A stretch of 64,000 bases of DNA from Dawidia cretensis (GCF_018598175.1 NZ_JAHESE010000009.1:1-64000); one strand, 5' to 3'. Shown: positions 51,643 to 60,562, counted from the stretch's first letter. Notes: a model not told the origin generated them from the letters alone. Program-made: numbers and translations.

Positions 51643-52284
51643 GTGAAAAAGAACCAGCAGAGACTCCTATTCGCCCTGGCGCTGATCCTGACAGTCCTTG
51701 GTGGCCTGCAGACGGCCGAAGCGCAGCAACGAAAGCGGGTTATCCAGCTTTCCGGGGTGATTTTGGGTGAGGACAGCGTTTCCGGCATTCCCGGAGTGCA
51801 CATCTACGTGCCCAAAGCCGGCCGCGGTACGACGTCCAACAGCGTAGGCTTTTTTTCCATGCCCGTGCTGGTGGGCGATGAGATCGTCATCAGCTCCATA
51901 GGCTTTCAACACCGCTACTTTACAGTGCCCGAGAACGCCCCCGAATACCAGACCATCATTGTCAGCCTCGTACAGGACACGACCATGCTGCCCGAAGTCG
52001 TGGTTGTGCCGTTCCCGACAGAAGAAATTTTCAAGCAAGCCGTTCTTGCCATGAACCTGCCTGCCGATGATGCGCGCATTGATAAAAGGAATTTCAATGA
52101 CGAGCTCCTGGCACTGATGCTTAAGACCACCCCCATGGACGGCTACCAAAACCAACGGTACTACCTCAACCAGTGGGCCAGCTCTACCAGCGACAAGTTC
52201 CAGCCCGTTACAAACCCCTTCCTAAACCCATTCAACTGGGTGAAGTTTTTCAACTCGCTGAAAAAGGACAAGAAAAAGAAGTAG
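51643..52284 (+). CDS. exported carboxypeptidase-regulatory-like domain protein
   Basis: 213 residues with a GTG start, signal peptide (MKKNQQRLLFALAL...TAEAQ) and one beta-sandwich domain of the CarboxypepD_reg-like type (about 32-115: LSGVILGEDSVSGIPGVHIYV, GTTSNSVGFFSMPVLVGDEIVISSIGF, here as separate strands). The C-terminal half (EEIFKQAVLAMNLPADDARIDKRNF) is found in stand-alone Bacteroidota proteins of this kind. It has no TonB barrel. Its role is unknown. Confidence 0.82.
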   Translation: MKKNQQRLLFALALILTVLGGLQTAEAQQRKRVIQLSGVILGEDSVSGIPGVHIYVPKAGRGTTSNSVGFFSMPVLVGDEIVISSIGFQHRYFTVPENAPEYQTIIVSLVQDTTMLPEVVVVPFPTEEIFKQAVLAMNLPADDARIDKRNFNDELLALMLKTTPMDGYQNQRYYLNQWASSTSDKFQPVTNPFLNPFNWVKFFNSLKKDKKKK

Positions 52285-52442
52285 CGCCTGCCAATCGGCT
52301 TTTGAGAGTTGATCTTTCTTAGTATTATTGCAGCCGTTTTGCTTGAAACGGGTCGAAAACGGTGCGGAAACGCAGCTTTTGACTCAAAGAGAAGTAGTAA
52401 CGGCTCTGGACATTGAATCTTCAGTCGACCAGATAGATTTTT

Positions 52443-52517
52443 CGGGGTGTAGCGCAGCCCGGTTAGCGCACCACGTTAGGGACGTGGGGGTCGGATGTTC
52501 GAATCATCTCACCCCGA
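52443..52517 (+). tRNA. tRNA-Pro (anticodon AGG)
   Basis: A 75-base cloverleaf: acceptor CGGGGTG with CACCCCG, discriminator A73 and the C1-G72 pair typical of tRNA-Pro, D arm GCGC/GCGC, anticodon stem CCACG/CGTGG around the loop TTAGGGA with AGG at 52478-52480, T loop TTCGAAT. CCA is not encoded. All stems pair (one G-U in the T stem), so it looks functional. An A34 proline tRNA is unusual in bacteria. Confidence 0.92.
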
Positions 52518-52522
52518 CCTAG

Positions 52523-52552
52523 AAGCCTCAGTGAAAACTGAGGCTTTTTTGT
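52523..52552 (+). terminator. terminator after tRNA-Pro
   Basis: A 10-bp perfect stem AAGCCTCAGT/ACTGAGGCTT with a GAAA loop followed by TTTTTTG, just after the tRNA. Confidence 0.88.
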
Positions 52553-52580
52553 TTCATAACTACTCTTGTCAGGAGGCGAG

Positions 52581-52624
52581 ATAAGCCGTACTTAAGCCCT
52601 ATTAAAGCCCACCCAAAGCCGTCG
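52581..52624. repeat. second block of the 11-bp tandem repeat
   Basis: Units at 52581, 52592, 52603 and 52614: ATAAGCCGTAC, TTAAGCCCTAT, TAAAGCCCACC, CAAAGCCGTCG. It has the same unit, period and copy number as 15043-15086 but is more diverged. Confidence 0.75.
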
Positions 52625-52831
52625 AATATCCGAATCATCTCTAGCTATCGGTTTGGTTCGAAGGGAGACTGAATCTATCTTTATAAGCGATGTTGAAATA
52701 TAAAAAACCAGTGCATTGTCAGCACATGCACCGTTGCGTGGCGACGCCTATCTACACACGATGCTTCTGACGACCATTAAATAGCCAGCACCACCCATAT
52801 TCACAAATCACCTCATTTTAGACCCATTTCC

Positions 52832-53407
52832 ATGGAACGGAAGAAGCCACATGCCGACCAGCGCTACATCGACGCTATACGCGAAAACAACAGTGAAGTG
52901 ATTCGGGAGATCTACAAAAAATTCTCCGGCAAAGTGATTGCCTTTATTCATAAAAACAGCGGAGACAGCGATGAGGCCAGAGACATTATCCAGGAAACCC
53001 TGATTACCATCTATCAGCAAGCGGGCAATAGCCTAACGCTAACATGCCCGTTTGACGCTTACTTTTTCCTGCTTTGCAAACGCAAATGGTTTAATAAACT
53101 AAAAGAGAATAAAGGGGTAACAATTACAGAGGAGGCTTTATCTGTTCATGACGACAGTATGCAGCACGTGTTGGAAACAGAGGCCTTTGAAGCGAAAAAA
53201 GATCTTTTCGAGTCTAAATTCGAGGAACTGGGAGATAAATGCCAGGAATTGCTCCGTTTGTCTTTTACGTTATCCTCGCTGGAAGAGGTGGCCAGCCAAC
53301 TAAATGTGACGTATGGGTATGTCAGAAAGAAGAAATCGCTGTGTATGGGAGCGCTGACGGAACTGATTCACAATTCTCCTGCCTACAAGGCGTTAAAAAA
53401 CATTTGA
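52832..53407 (+). CDS. ECF-type RNA polymerase sigma factor
   Basis: 191 residues with sigma region 2 (about 25-90: IYKKFSGKVIAFIHKNSGDSDEARDIIQETLITIYQQA across its helices, then DAYFFLLCKRKWFNKL) and region 4 (about 135-185: LSFTLSSLEEVASQLNVTYGYVRKKKSLCMGAL). It directs transcription of a target set, presumably including the membrane TPR gene that starts 2 bases after it. The convergent CHAT and outer-membrane genes are candidates for the same system by position. Confidence 0.92.
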   Translation: MERKKPHADQRYIDAIRENNSEVIREIYKKFSGKVIAFIHKNSGDSDEARDIIQETLITIYQQAGNSLTLTCPFDAYFFLLCKRKWFNKLKENKGVTITEEALSVHDDSMQHVLETEAFEAKKDLFESKFEELGDKCQELLRLSFTLSSLEEVASQLNVTYGYVRKKKSLCMGALTELIHNSPAYKALKNI

Positions 53408-53409
53408 AT

Positions 53410-54135
53410 ATGAACGAGGAAACCTATCTGTCTTTTGATCGCTATCTGGCCAATGAAATGCCTGCGGACGAGCGAGCTGCTTTTGAGTTAAACCTCAAAT
53501 CGGATACAGTGCTTGCAGAAAAGCTGCGCATCTATCAGGAGGTGCAGGAAATAGTCGGACCTCGCTACCAGCGACAGGAACAGGAAATTGCTTTCCGGAA
53601 AAACCTGGCAGTGATCGGCAACGAGGAGCTCGTGGAAAGGACGGGACGGACTGTGAAGATGAACTGGTATATAGGCGCCGCTGCCGCCAGTATTGCGCTC
53701 ATTTGTGCATTCTTCTTTTATACTTCTTCTTCCACTCCGGAATACAGTGACTATGCACATTACGAACCGCTGGCGTTGGTAGAAAGGGGTAATGAAGACG
53801 CTTCTATCCTAAAGGCACAACAAGCTTTTAACACCCAGCGGTATACAGAAGCCGTGGAGGCAATCGATGCCCTACTAAAACATGACGATGAAAATGACGC
53901 GCTCAAGATATACAAAGGAATTTCGCTGCTTGAGCTTGACCGTGTAACAGAAGCCAATAGGCTGTTTACGGAAGTAAGCCATTCACCATCCGTCTATAAA
54001 GACAAGGCATTGTGGATGCTTGCTCTTAGTGCCCTGAAACAGAAAGACTATAAAACATGTGAAAACTTTCTGAAGAAAATCCCCGCAGGTTCGCCGGAAC
54101 ATAAACAAGCACAGGATCTATTGAATAAGCTCTAA
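53410..54135 (+). CDS. membrane TPR protein, probable sigma partner
   Basis: 241 residues: an N-terminal segment like the zinc-finger-less anti-sigma start (LSFDRYLANEMPADERAAFELNLKSD), one transmembrane helix (about 84-106) and a periplasmic TPR region (about 120-241: ILKAQQAFNTQRYTEAVEAIDALL, ALKIYKGISLLELDRVTEANRLF). It follows the sigma gene by 2 bases. Position and topology suggest an anti-sigma factor whose TPR part senses periplasmic partners; I infer this and cannot prove it. Confidence 0.8.
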   Translation: MNEETYLSFDRYLANEMPADERAAFELNLKSDTVLAEKLRIYQEVQEIVGPRYQRQEQEIAFRKNLAVIGNEELVERTGRTVKMNWYIGAAAASIALICAFFFYTSSSTPEYSDYAHYEPLALVERGNEDASILKAQQAFNTQRYTEAVEAIDALLKHDDENDALKIYKGISLLELDRVTEANRLFTEVSHSPSVYKDKALWMLALSALKQKDYKTCENFLKKIPAGSPEHKQAQDLLNKL

Positions 54136-54148
54136 CGAAAACTACATC

Positions 54149-56875
54149 CTACACTGTGGCATTATACCTGCGCTTGTATATACCATATATAACAACAAAA
54201 ACGATAAGCAGAAACACCGCCAGTGATCCAAAAAGCAGCGGTGAAAATGCTGTATCTACGGGTTGTGTTTCCAGACTTCCATAGTACACAAAGCCGGCCC
54301 AGTAGTAAGGCGATTTACTTGTATTGCTGATGACCTCGTCATTTAAATAATCTTGTCTTGCCAACCGCAGGGCTTCTGCTTTGTTGCCACTGGCAAAATA
54401 CTGACGATAAAAATTACCCATGAGGGTCGCGGTTGAATTGTCGTTTACTTTCCAGAGGGAGAAGATGGCATTGCGAATACCCGAAAACTGGAAGCCGTGT
54501 GCCAGGCTGATGGCACCTTCTCCTTTTACCAAAACACCGACTCCCGTTTCGCATGCGCTTAGTACCAGCAGATCCGCCCTTAGATTTAGGCCATAGATGC
54601 GCGGCAAGTACAGGGTGCTGTCGCTAAACATAATGGATGGCGGTGCGGCGCCCGTGCCTGACGAGGCGTGTGTGGAAAGATGGATGATTTGAAACTGACT
54701 GGCATGTTCCAAAAACGCATGTTGTGTGGCGGCCTGGTTGAGTAGAAACAAGCCATCTGTTTGATCCTGAATGTCACCGGCCTCTTTTACGGAATAATCC
54801 AACTGCAGCGCACTGTTGTGAAAAACAGGAAAAACTCCCAATACACTTTTTCTATTGAGCGCAACAGGATGCCTTGCGGTACTTGTATAGATAGACGCCG
54901 AGGGCTGGTAGGCTATCGTGTATTTTTTCAGCAACCACGGAAAATTTTGATATGTAGTACCGGATGCTTTTTCGTACAGTAGTGCATCGAACGGAATGAG
55001 GTTCAATACGCCATCGGGCACAAGGATAAGATGCGGAGTGGCAACTTGTTTCGTCAGGTGAAGCGACCGGGCTACTTCAAATGCCAGATCTTTATATTGC
55101 TCAACCTGATTATTGATAGCGGATGCGTTTACAAAAAAATTATGCAGTGCGAGCACGTTTTGTTTCAGCAATTCAATTGTCTCCACTTTACTCATCTGCA
55201 CCGAGTTCTGATCGACGCGAAATATATAGAGTGCACGCGTACCGAAAAAATACTCCACTACCGTAGCGTGGTCGGTTTGTAGCAGGCGCTGAATATTCTG
55301 TATTACTTCCGGCTGAAAAGAGTCGGCTAACATTCGCGCTGGATACTTTTTCTCAAGCGCTTGCGCGATTTCCTTCTGCGTAATGGCATTCGCCGTCTGT
55401 TGTGCTGTAAGCTGGTGGATATAGGCTACATCGGCTTGTTCTTGCCTCATTTGCTCGGTTACGATCTCGCTGGCGAGAATTGCCTGCTTATACCGCAATT
55501 TGCTCTCCGCTTTTACCAGCGTATCCTGCTCCTGACGTTGCCGCCAATGACGATCTTCACTATTCTCGCGAAGTATCATTGCTTTTGTTCGCTCTGCAAA
55601 TTGAAAGGCCTCTATTGCATACCGGCTATCTTTCGTTTCTTCGAACAGCACATACAAAAGTTCCAGCGCCTTTTCGGTCACATTTCTATTTTCGGCTTGC
55701 TGAATCAATTTGGCTTCTTCGTAATTATAGGTATCGCGTAACAGATCCTCGGCTTCAAACCGTAGTTTGTAACAGGCCAGGGACTTTCTCGCGTCATTCA
55801 ACTTTGTGTATGCCTCGGCCATACCGTCCAACGCTTCTTTTATTGCGTTCTCGGCATAGAAAGCGCTTGCTTCGGGTAATTCATTTTTTACTGGATCATA
55901 CTGCGGAATGAGCCATGTGAATGCATGCTGATATCTGGCGAGTGCTTCGCGGTATTGGCCGCAGGCCACCAGAATGCCCGCATGAGTATTAACGAGTTTA
56001 GCCAGCTCGCGATTTTTAAAAAGCTTGCTGTTGGCTGCGGCCAGCGTTTGTGCTTTCTCTATCCACGTAAGCGCCTTTATGGACTGAGCATCGGCGAGGC
56101 TAATAGCGGCCAGTAGCGTGTAAACATTGACGAGGGTAGGAAGAGCATCGGGCCACTGGTGTTGACGAAATATTGAAGTAGCGAGATTTGCGTATTGACG
56201 GGCCTTTGCAAGCTCTCGAAGATCGGCATGATTTCTGGCCAGGTTGTAATAAACCAGCATCTTCTTTTCGGCAGGCACTGGAGACATGGTTAATGCCTGC
56301 TGTAACAACCGTATTGCTTCCTGATATTTACCTGTGTCGTGGTAAATAATGGACAGATTAATACAGGCAGACGTGCGCTGCTTATCATTGCCTTGTTGTT
56401 CAGCCAGGTAGAGATAGCCTTTCACAATGTTCGCGGCGCTGGTGTAGTCGCCCAGCATACTATAATTATTACCCAGTGGTTTCAGACAATATTCGATGAT
56501 ATCAAAATCGGTGAGCGCCTGGCTGGTAAATAAACGGGAGGCCTTTTCGTACGCATAAATACCTTCATACACATCGCCGTATCTTGTGAGGTAATAGCCC
56601 TGGTTACAAAGTAGCACAACATAGGCCAGGTATTCTCCGCGGGAAATTAACGATCTCCAGCGCTCTTTCTCGTAGGTAGTAAAAAGAACAAGGTTCTCTT
56701 CCGTAGGATCCTTTAAATATTCATCGACAAACGCGTAGGTGTAATTTTCAGCGTCGTCTTTTTGGCGCAGCACAGAAAGGCTTTTTTGAAACGCATAATC
56801 CGATGGTTGCTGGGATTGGGCCAATCCGGAGGTAATTGAAAAACTCACAACCAGCAAATACCAGGACAATTTCAT
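54149..56875 (-). CDS. exported TPR-CHAT caspase-like protein, membrane anchored
   Basis: About 908 residues from ATG 56875 (ATG 56884 overlaps the upstream stop as TAATG). Signal peptide LSWYLLVVSFSITSGLAQ, helical TPR repeats (about 90-440), a helical linker, then a C-terminal CHAT peptidase domain with catalytic His about 736 (IHLSTHASSG) and Cys about 775 (LVLSACETGVG), then a transmembrane helix (about 880-900) and basic tail YKRRYNATV. Most described CHAT effectors are cytoplasmic; this one should face the periplasm. The stop lies 13 bases from the stop of the convergent TPR gene. Confidence 0.9.
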   Translation of the reverse strand: MKLSWYLLVVSFSITSGLAQSQQPSDYAFQKSLSVLRQKDDAENYTYAFVDEYLKDPTEENLVLFTTYEKERWRSLISRGEYLAYVVLLCNQGYYLTRYGDVYEGIYAYEKASRLFTSQALTDFDIIEYCLKPLGNNYSMLGDYTSAANIVKGYLYLAEQQGNDKQRTSACINLSIIYHDTGKYQEAIRLLQQALTMSPVPAEKKMLVYYNLARNHADLRELAKARQYANLATSIFRQHQWPDALPTLVNVYTLLAAISLADAQSIKALTWIEKAQTLAAANSKLFKNRELAKLVNTHAGILVACGQYREALARYQHAFTWLIPQYDPVKNELPEASAFYAENAIKEALDGMAEAYTKLNDARKSLACYKLRFEAEDLLRDTYNYEEAKLIQQAENRNVTEKALELLYVLFEETKDSRYAIEAFQFAERTKAMILRENSEDRHWRQRQEQDTLVKAESKLRYKQAILASEIVTEQMRQEQADVAYIHQLTAQQTANAITQKEIAQALEKKYPARMLADSFQPEVIQNIQRLLQTDHATVVEYFFGTRALYIFRVDQNSVQMSKVETIELLKQNVLALHNFFVNASAINNQVEQYKDLAFEVARSLHLTKQVATPHLILVPDGVLNLIPFDALLYEKASGTTYQNFPWLLKKYTIAYQPSASIYTSTARHPVALNRKSVLGVFPVFHNSALQLDYSVKEAGDIQDQTDGLFLLNQAATQHAFLEHASQFQIIHLSTHASSGTGAAPPSIMFSDSTLYLPRIYGLNLRADLLVLSACETGVGVLVKGEGAISLAHGFQFSGIRNAIFSLWKVNDNSTATLMGNFYRQYFASGNKAEALRLARQDYLNDEVISNTSKSPYYWAGFVYYGSLETQPVDTAFSPLLFGSLAVFLLIVFVVIYGIYKRRYNATV

Positions 56876-56883
56876 GGCGGGCA

Positions 56884-58857
56884 TTAAAATTTCCAAAGTA
56901 CGTAAAACTGCCACTGCTCTCTGGGGGCGGTGAAATAGTACGCATATCGAGCACCGGCTGTGGGGCCGATGCGGGCAGCACCCAGTGTAATATCCGCGAA
57001 CACGGCCGGGCGGAGGTTGGTGAAGGATGCGGTCTTCTCTTCTGTGCTATTAAAATTCAGCTCCCGCCTCGGCTCTCTGAAATTTTCCTTTTGTCTTACA
57101 AAATAATTCTCGTGGAGTGCTTCCTCCTTTATCTTCTCCGAAAGATTGACACTAAGCTGAACACCCATGCCTAAACCAATAAACGAGTTGATGGTGTAAC
57201 GGTAGGATACTGGCACGACGTAAAGTTCCACACGGGTGAATTTGTTTCGCTGCGACACATCGAAAAGATTGACTATCCCATTGTCTACCGACACGGTGTC
57301 GGCGCGGTAAAGTGAATCGGAATAGGTGTGAATGCCCACCATTAATTCGACTTGGAAGTAACCATGCTGTGATTTGAAGGGGGAAAGTGTAACTCCAACA
57401 AAACCGCTTTTTGAATCATTCCGCGTAGGGTTATATATATATCCAGCCTTTGCGCCAATGGATGTACCCGGTTTAAAACGCGTGGTGGCGCGGTTCGTTA
57501 GAATAGGATCGTTCTTATCGAAGATGATTGCTGTACGACTCTGCGTTTTAGATTTAGCGATCGATTCGCGAAAGCGCAACGTATATTTTACAAATCCTTT
57601 CGTAGAATCATAATCGACTTCTTCCTTCTGGTTACTGCCGGGCAGGTAAATGTTTTTAAAATGAAACAGGATCTGGTTGTTACTAAAGGTTGTATCCAGG
57701 CAGCTGATGGTCGATTGTTTGTCCGGGCAAATGGGACAGACGGGATACATATCTGTTACCTGCAGTGAGTGCGGATCGTATGCTTCGGGCACCGCTACCT
57801 GCAGCTTGATTGAATGTGCCGGACCTTCTCCATTATTCTGAAAACGGATCTTAAAATCGATGTTTTTATTTTTATAAAAACGGTAGTTTAATCGGGTGTC
57901 GGATACAGACATTTTATTCGGATCGTGTGAGGTAACGATTTCCATCTCCAGCGTTTTGCTTTTATGATTATCCGCTCCCCTATCGGGCACGTAGATACCT
58001 TTTACCGTAATGATTGCACTGGTATCTTTCAGCATTTCGGGCGTGGTTGTGAGTGAATAAAATACATGGCGACTTTCCCGTGCACCCATATCATTGAATT
58101 CCAGTGCATGCACTGTGCGATACTCCGCCCGGGCGGCTTCCAACGCCAGGGATAGCTGTAATAATGACGCCTCATCGGATTTCCTGTCATTTTCTGGCGA
58201 AAGATTTATCTTACTACTCGCCCACAACGCATCGGGGTCTTTTTCATCCATACGAGAAGCAACCCGTGCTAAATCTTGTACCTCTTTCTCTCCGTGATGT
58301 GTACGGACCTCTGTGAGCTGGAAATTATCGGCCTTATATTTTCTTTCGTTAAAGAACAGGTATAGTTTACCGTGGGCTGGATAGTCGGTGTCATTTTGAT
58401 AGCGTACGATGACTACCATTTCCTCGCCGGGAATGGGTTCCCGATTGCTCTTTACATCAAATCCGTCGGGTAGCGCCTGTTGCACCGGGTTGGTATCATT
58501 AAATGTAATCTTCTTTACAGGCACCTTCTGGGGCCGGCTTGGCGGTGGTTTTCCATTGTCGTAGTTATTGGTAGTCCATAGTCGAACCGTATGGTCGCCC
58601 GTTTTTTTATACACATGTTCTGGCGATGCCTCTTTGCTATACTCGCCATCGCCAAATTCCCAATAGAATGTATAGAAGGCGGCCGGCGCTCCGGGAATAG
58701 GTTGAAGCGGCGGAGTAATAGCCGAAAACTTTACTTTATTATCGTCACCTGCGGGTTGTATGCGACTTTCTCTTTTGACCGTATCTTGTTTGACAGCATG
58801 CTGACTAAAAACAGAAAACGAGAGAAGGCAAATACTGATGACTGCTATAATTCTCAT
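56884..58857 (-). CDS. PKD-domain outer-membrane beta-barrel protein
   Basis: About 657 residues from the ATG before the signal peptide (RIIAVISICLLSFSVFSQ). Order: PKD domain (about 50-115: YTFYWEFGDGEYSKEASPEHVY), a middle beta region, a DUF11-like domain (about 315-420: NYRFYKNKNIDFKIRFQNNGEGPAHSIKL), and a C-terminal barrel (about 450-657) ending in Phe (YVLWKF), the usual outer-membrane signal. It runs directly into the CHAT gene, so the two form one unit: an outer-membrane sensor-like protein and a periplasmic protease. Confidence 0.8.
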   Translation of the reverse strand: MRIIAVISICLLSFSVFSQHAVKQDTVKRESRIQPAGDDNKVKFSAITPPLQPIPGAPAAFYTFYWEFGDGEYSKEASPEHVYKKTGDHTVRLWTTNNYDNGKPPPSRPQKVPVKKITFNDTNPVQQALPDGFDVKSNREPIPGEEMVVIVRYQNDTDYPAHGKLYLFFNERKYKADNFQLTEVRTHHGEKEVQDLARVASRMDEKDPDALWASSKINLSPENDRKSDEASLLQLSLALEAARAEYRTVHALEFNDMGARESRHVFYSLTTTPEMLKDTSAIITVKGIYVPDRGADNHKSKTLEMEIVTSHDPNKMSVSDTRLNYRFYKNKNIDFKIRFQNNGEGPAHSIKLQVAVPEAYDPHSLQVTDMYPVCPICPDKQSTISCLDTTFSNNQILFHFKNIYLPGSNQKEEVDYDSTKGFVKYTLRFRESIAKSKTQSRTAIIFDKNDPILTNRATTRFKPGTSIGAKAGYIYNPTRNDSKSGFVGVTLSPFKSQHGYFQVELMVGIHTYSDSLYRADTVSVDNGIVNLFDVSQRNKFTRVELYVVPVSYRYTINSFIGLGMGVQLSVNLSEKIKEEALHENYFVRQKENFREPRRELNFNSTEEKTASFTNLRPAVFADITLGAARIGPTAGARYAYYFTAPREQWQFYVLWKF

Positions 58858-58907
58858 CAGAATAATTTTATTGTGCAATATGCAAGTTATTCCATTTTTT
58901 CCAATTC

Positions 58908-58944
58908 CAAAAGTCCCCTCTCCAAACAGAGAAGGGACTTTTTT
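58908..58944 (-). terminator. terminator after the 59-kb lipoprotein gene
   Basis: Stem AAGTCCC/GGGACTT extended by TCTC/GAGA around a short loop, with T-rich flanks on both sides, between the lipoprotein gene and the PKD protein gene. Confidence 0.7.
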
Positions 58945-58975
58945 CGATTAAGCCAGCACTAGTCAGTGGGTGGTA

Positions 58976-59944
58976 TTAAGGAAGCGCGTCGATCAGTGCG
59001 ATCAGTGCAGCCTCGGTGGTAGGCTGAAGCTCCGTAAATGTTTCTACATGCTCAGCTCCGATCGTTGCAGGCCTGATGGCGTAGTACCACTGCTCGTCTA
59101 TGACTGACACCATAATGAAGTGCACTTCAAGACCAATCGGAACCTGGCCATAGTGTTCTGTAAAAAGGGCCGTGGCTGAATCGTAACGATCGAACGAGGC
59201 CAGAGCAGTAGGTTCGCCGTCGTACGACAGGTAGACTGAGCAGTTGGTATTGTCATAGCCTTCGGGCACGTCTACAAAGAGTGTGGTTTTTGGACGTGGA
59301 TCGCTGTACCAGCGGTCAATGTTTGTCCATCCAAATTGATTCTGGAATATGTTATAAGTAGTCTGCCCGATTTTCATATCGCGATCTTGCTGTCTCCATA
59401 CGTTTTTGCAGACACCATCTTCACATTGCTCCACCCCCATAAAAGGTTTCATGTCCTGATCTATACCACCTGTTTTATCGGCGGGAGCCTCGATCTGAAA
59501 TGTGCCATGTAATACCAGCTGCTCATCACCTTGCTTGGCATTGACAAAAAACTCGCCGCCTGAAATCAGCATGGCTATATTGCCGGAAGCATCTATGCCT
59601 TGGGTAGTCATGTTTGTGAGCAGCATCTGTGATTTCTTATAAATCTCCACCAACTCTATGGTTACGTTACCCGTTACTGCATCTCCATTTGATTTGAAAA
59701 ATGAATTTGCATAAAAAGAAACGATAGTACCATCTTCACCTTCTATCTCTCCGCCGGCAGCATCGAGTGTAAAGGTCTGTTTTAGTGCCGCCACTTGATC
59801 CTGATGCACGTTGCTGATCTTATCATCTTCTCCCGGCTTGATGACTACGGGGGAGGCATCATCGTTATTATCATCGCAGCTTACACTGCCCATGGCAACG
59901 AGGCCCGCGAATAAAAGGGAGGTAAAATAATTGTGCTTTTTCAT
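58976..59944 (-). CDS. uncharacterised lipoprotein
   Basis: 322 residues with lipobox VAMGSVSC followed by DDNNDD, the acidic start linked to surface export. The N-terminal part (AALKQTFTLDAAGGEIEGEDGTIVSFYANSFF, EGDTVTGNVTIELVEIYKKSQMLLTNMTTQG-like) is a beta domain seen in several Bacteroidota lipoproteins, with a ZU5-like feel; the C-terminal half is unassigned. The promoter has an ECF-type layout, so it may belong to the regulon of the sigma factor at 52832 or another ECF factor. Confidence 0.7.
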   Translation of the reverse strand: MKKHNYFTSLLFAGLVAMGSVSCDDNNDDASPVVIKPGEDDKISNVHQDQVAALKQTFTLDAAGGEIEGEDGTIVSFYANSFFKSNGDAVTGNVTIELVEIYKKSQMLLTNMTTQGIDASGNIAMLISGGEFFVNAKQGDEQLVLHGTFQIEAPADKTGGIDQDMKPFMGVEQCEDGVCKNVWRQQDRDMKIGQTTYNIFQNQFGWTNIDRWYSDPRPKTTLFVDVPEGYDNTNCSVYLSYDGEPTALASFDRYDSATALFTEHYGQVPIGLEVHFIMVSVIDEQWYYAIRPATIGAEHVETFTELQPTTEAALIALIDALP

Positions 59945-59969
59945 GGTTTGATTTTTTTGATTACACCCC

Positions 59970-59996
59970 TAGATCAAACCGATTAAAAATTGTTAC
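59970..59996 (-). promoter_or_regulatory. ECF-type promoter of the lipoprotein gene
   Basis: On the minus strand GTAAC (59996-59992), 18 bases beginning AATTTTT, then TCTA (59973-59970), 26 bases before the ATG. This GTAACA...TCTA arrangement resembles known Bacteroidota ECF promoters. An 8-bp inverted repeat GGTTTGAT/ATCAAACC (59945-59952 and 59973-59980) overlaps it. Confidence 0.5.
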
Positions 59997-60123
59997 CCCG
60001 TTTTGTGCGCCATTTTCCTATTTCTTCAAAAAAAAGCGAATTTGAGCGAAATAAGCGGTTTAATTTCACTCTCAAATAGCCAACAATGCTCATTTTCTTT
60101 TTTTCCACACAATAAAAATAGGT

Positions 60124-60495
60124 ATGAACGCCGAAGACGAAGTGTTACAGGTCGGAAAGGAATGGGACAAGGCGATGGTGGGCAACGACCCGGACGAAAT
60201 TGGAAAATTTATGTCCGAAGATTGGGTCATTGTGGGCTCGGATGGAATAACCTCGAAGTCTCAATTCCTCGAGACGATACGGTCGAGTGCTTTGACGCAT
60301 TCGCGGATGGATTCCGATGAGACAAAAATAAAAGTTTACGGCGATACGGCTGTCGTCACAAGCCGGGGAACGAGCGCCGGAGAATACAAGGGTCAGCCGT
60401 TCGAGCTCTATGAGTGGTCATCCAGCGTATTCATACGCAAAAAAGGTAAATGGCTTTGTGTACATACCATGCTAACCCCGGCGAGGAAAATTTGA
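60124..60495 (+). CDS. NTF2-like (DUF4440-type) protein
   Basis: 123 residues with the cone-shaped NTF2 fold: an N-terminal helix EDEVLQVGKEWDKAMVGND, LAEDW-like KFMSEDWVIVGSDG, and strands TKIKVYGDTAVVTSRGTSAG, FELYEWSSSVFIRKKGKWLCVHTMLTP. Cytoplasmic, no signal. Members range from ketosteroid-isomerase-like enzymes to ligand-binding proteins; the sequence gives no substrate. It stands alone between two leftward units. Confidence 0.85.
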   Translation: MNAEDEVLQVGKEWDKAMVGNDPDEIGKFMSEDWVIVGSDGITSKSQFLETIRSSALTHSRMDSDETKIKVYGDTAVVTSRGTSAGEYKGQPFELYEWSSSVFIRKKGKWLCVHTMLTPARKI

Positions 60496-60562
60496 CTCAC
60501 GCAGCTGGACCGCAGGTGTCAAGATGCAGTCAACCTAAGTATTTGAGACACTGAGCCTACTG

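Larger units (their letters stand above)
52285..52831. other. 547-base intergenic stretch with tRNA-Pro and repeats
   Basis: Apart from tRNA-Pro, its terminator and the 11-bp repeat block, no gene or clear promoter is visible. The part before the sigma factor gene (52625-52831) shows no recognisable -7 or ECF-type box. Confidence 0.5.

Noticed and set aside
52396-52425. GTAAC...TCTT as an ECF promoter before tRNA-Pro
   Set aside because: The spacing is 16 rather than 18 and the second box does not match.
56748-56981. Small ORF between the CHAT and PKD genes
   Set aside because: It is a shadow in another frame of the two long genes, with no start signal of its own.
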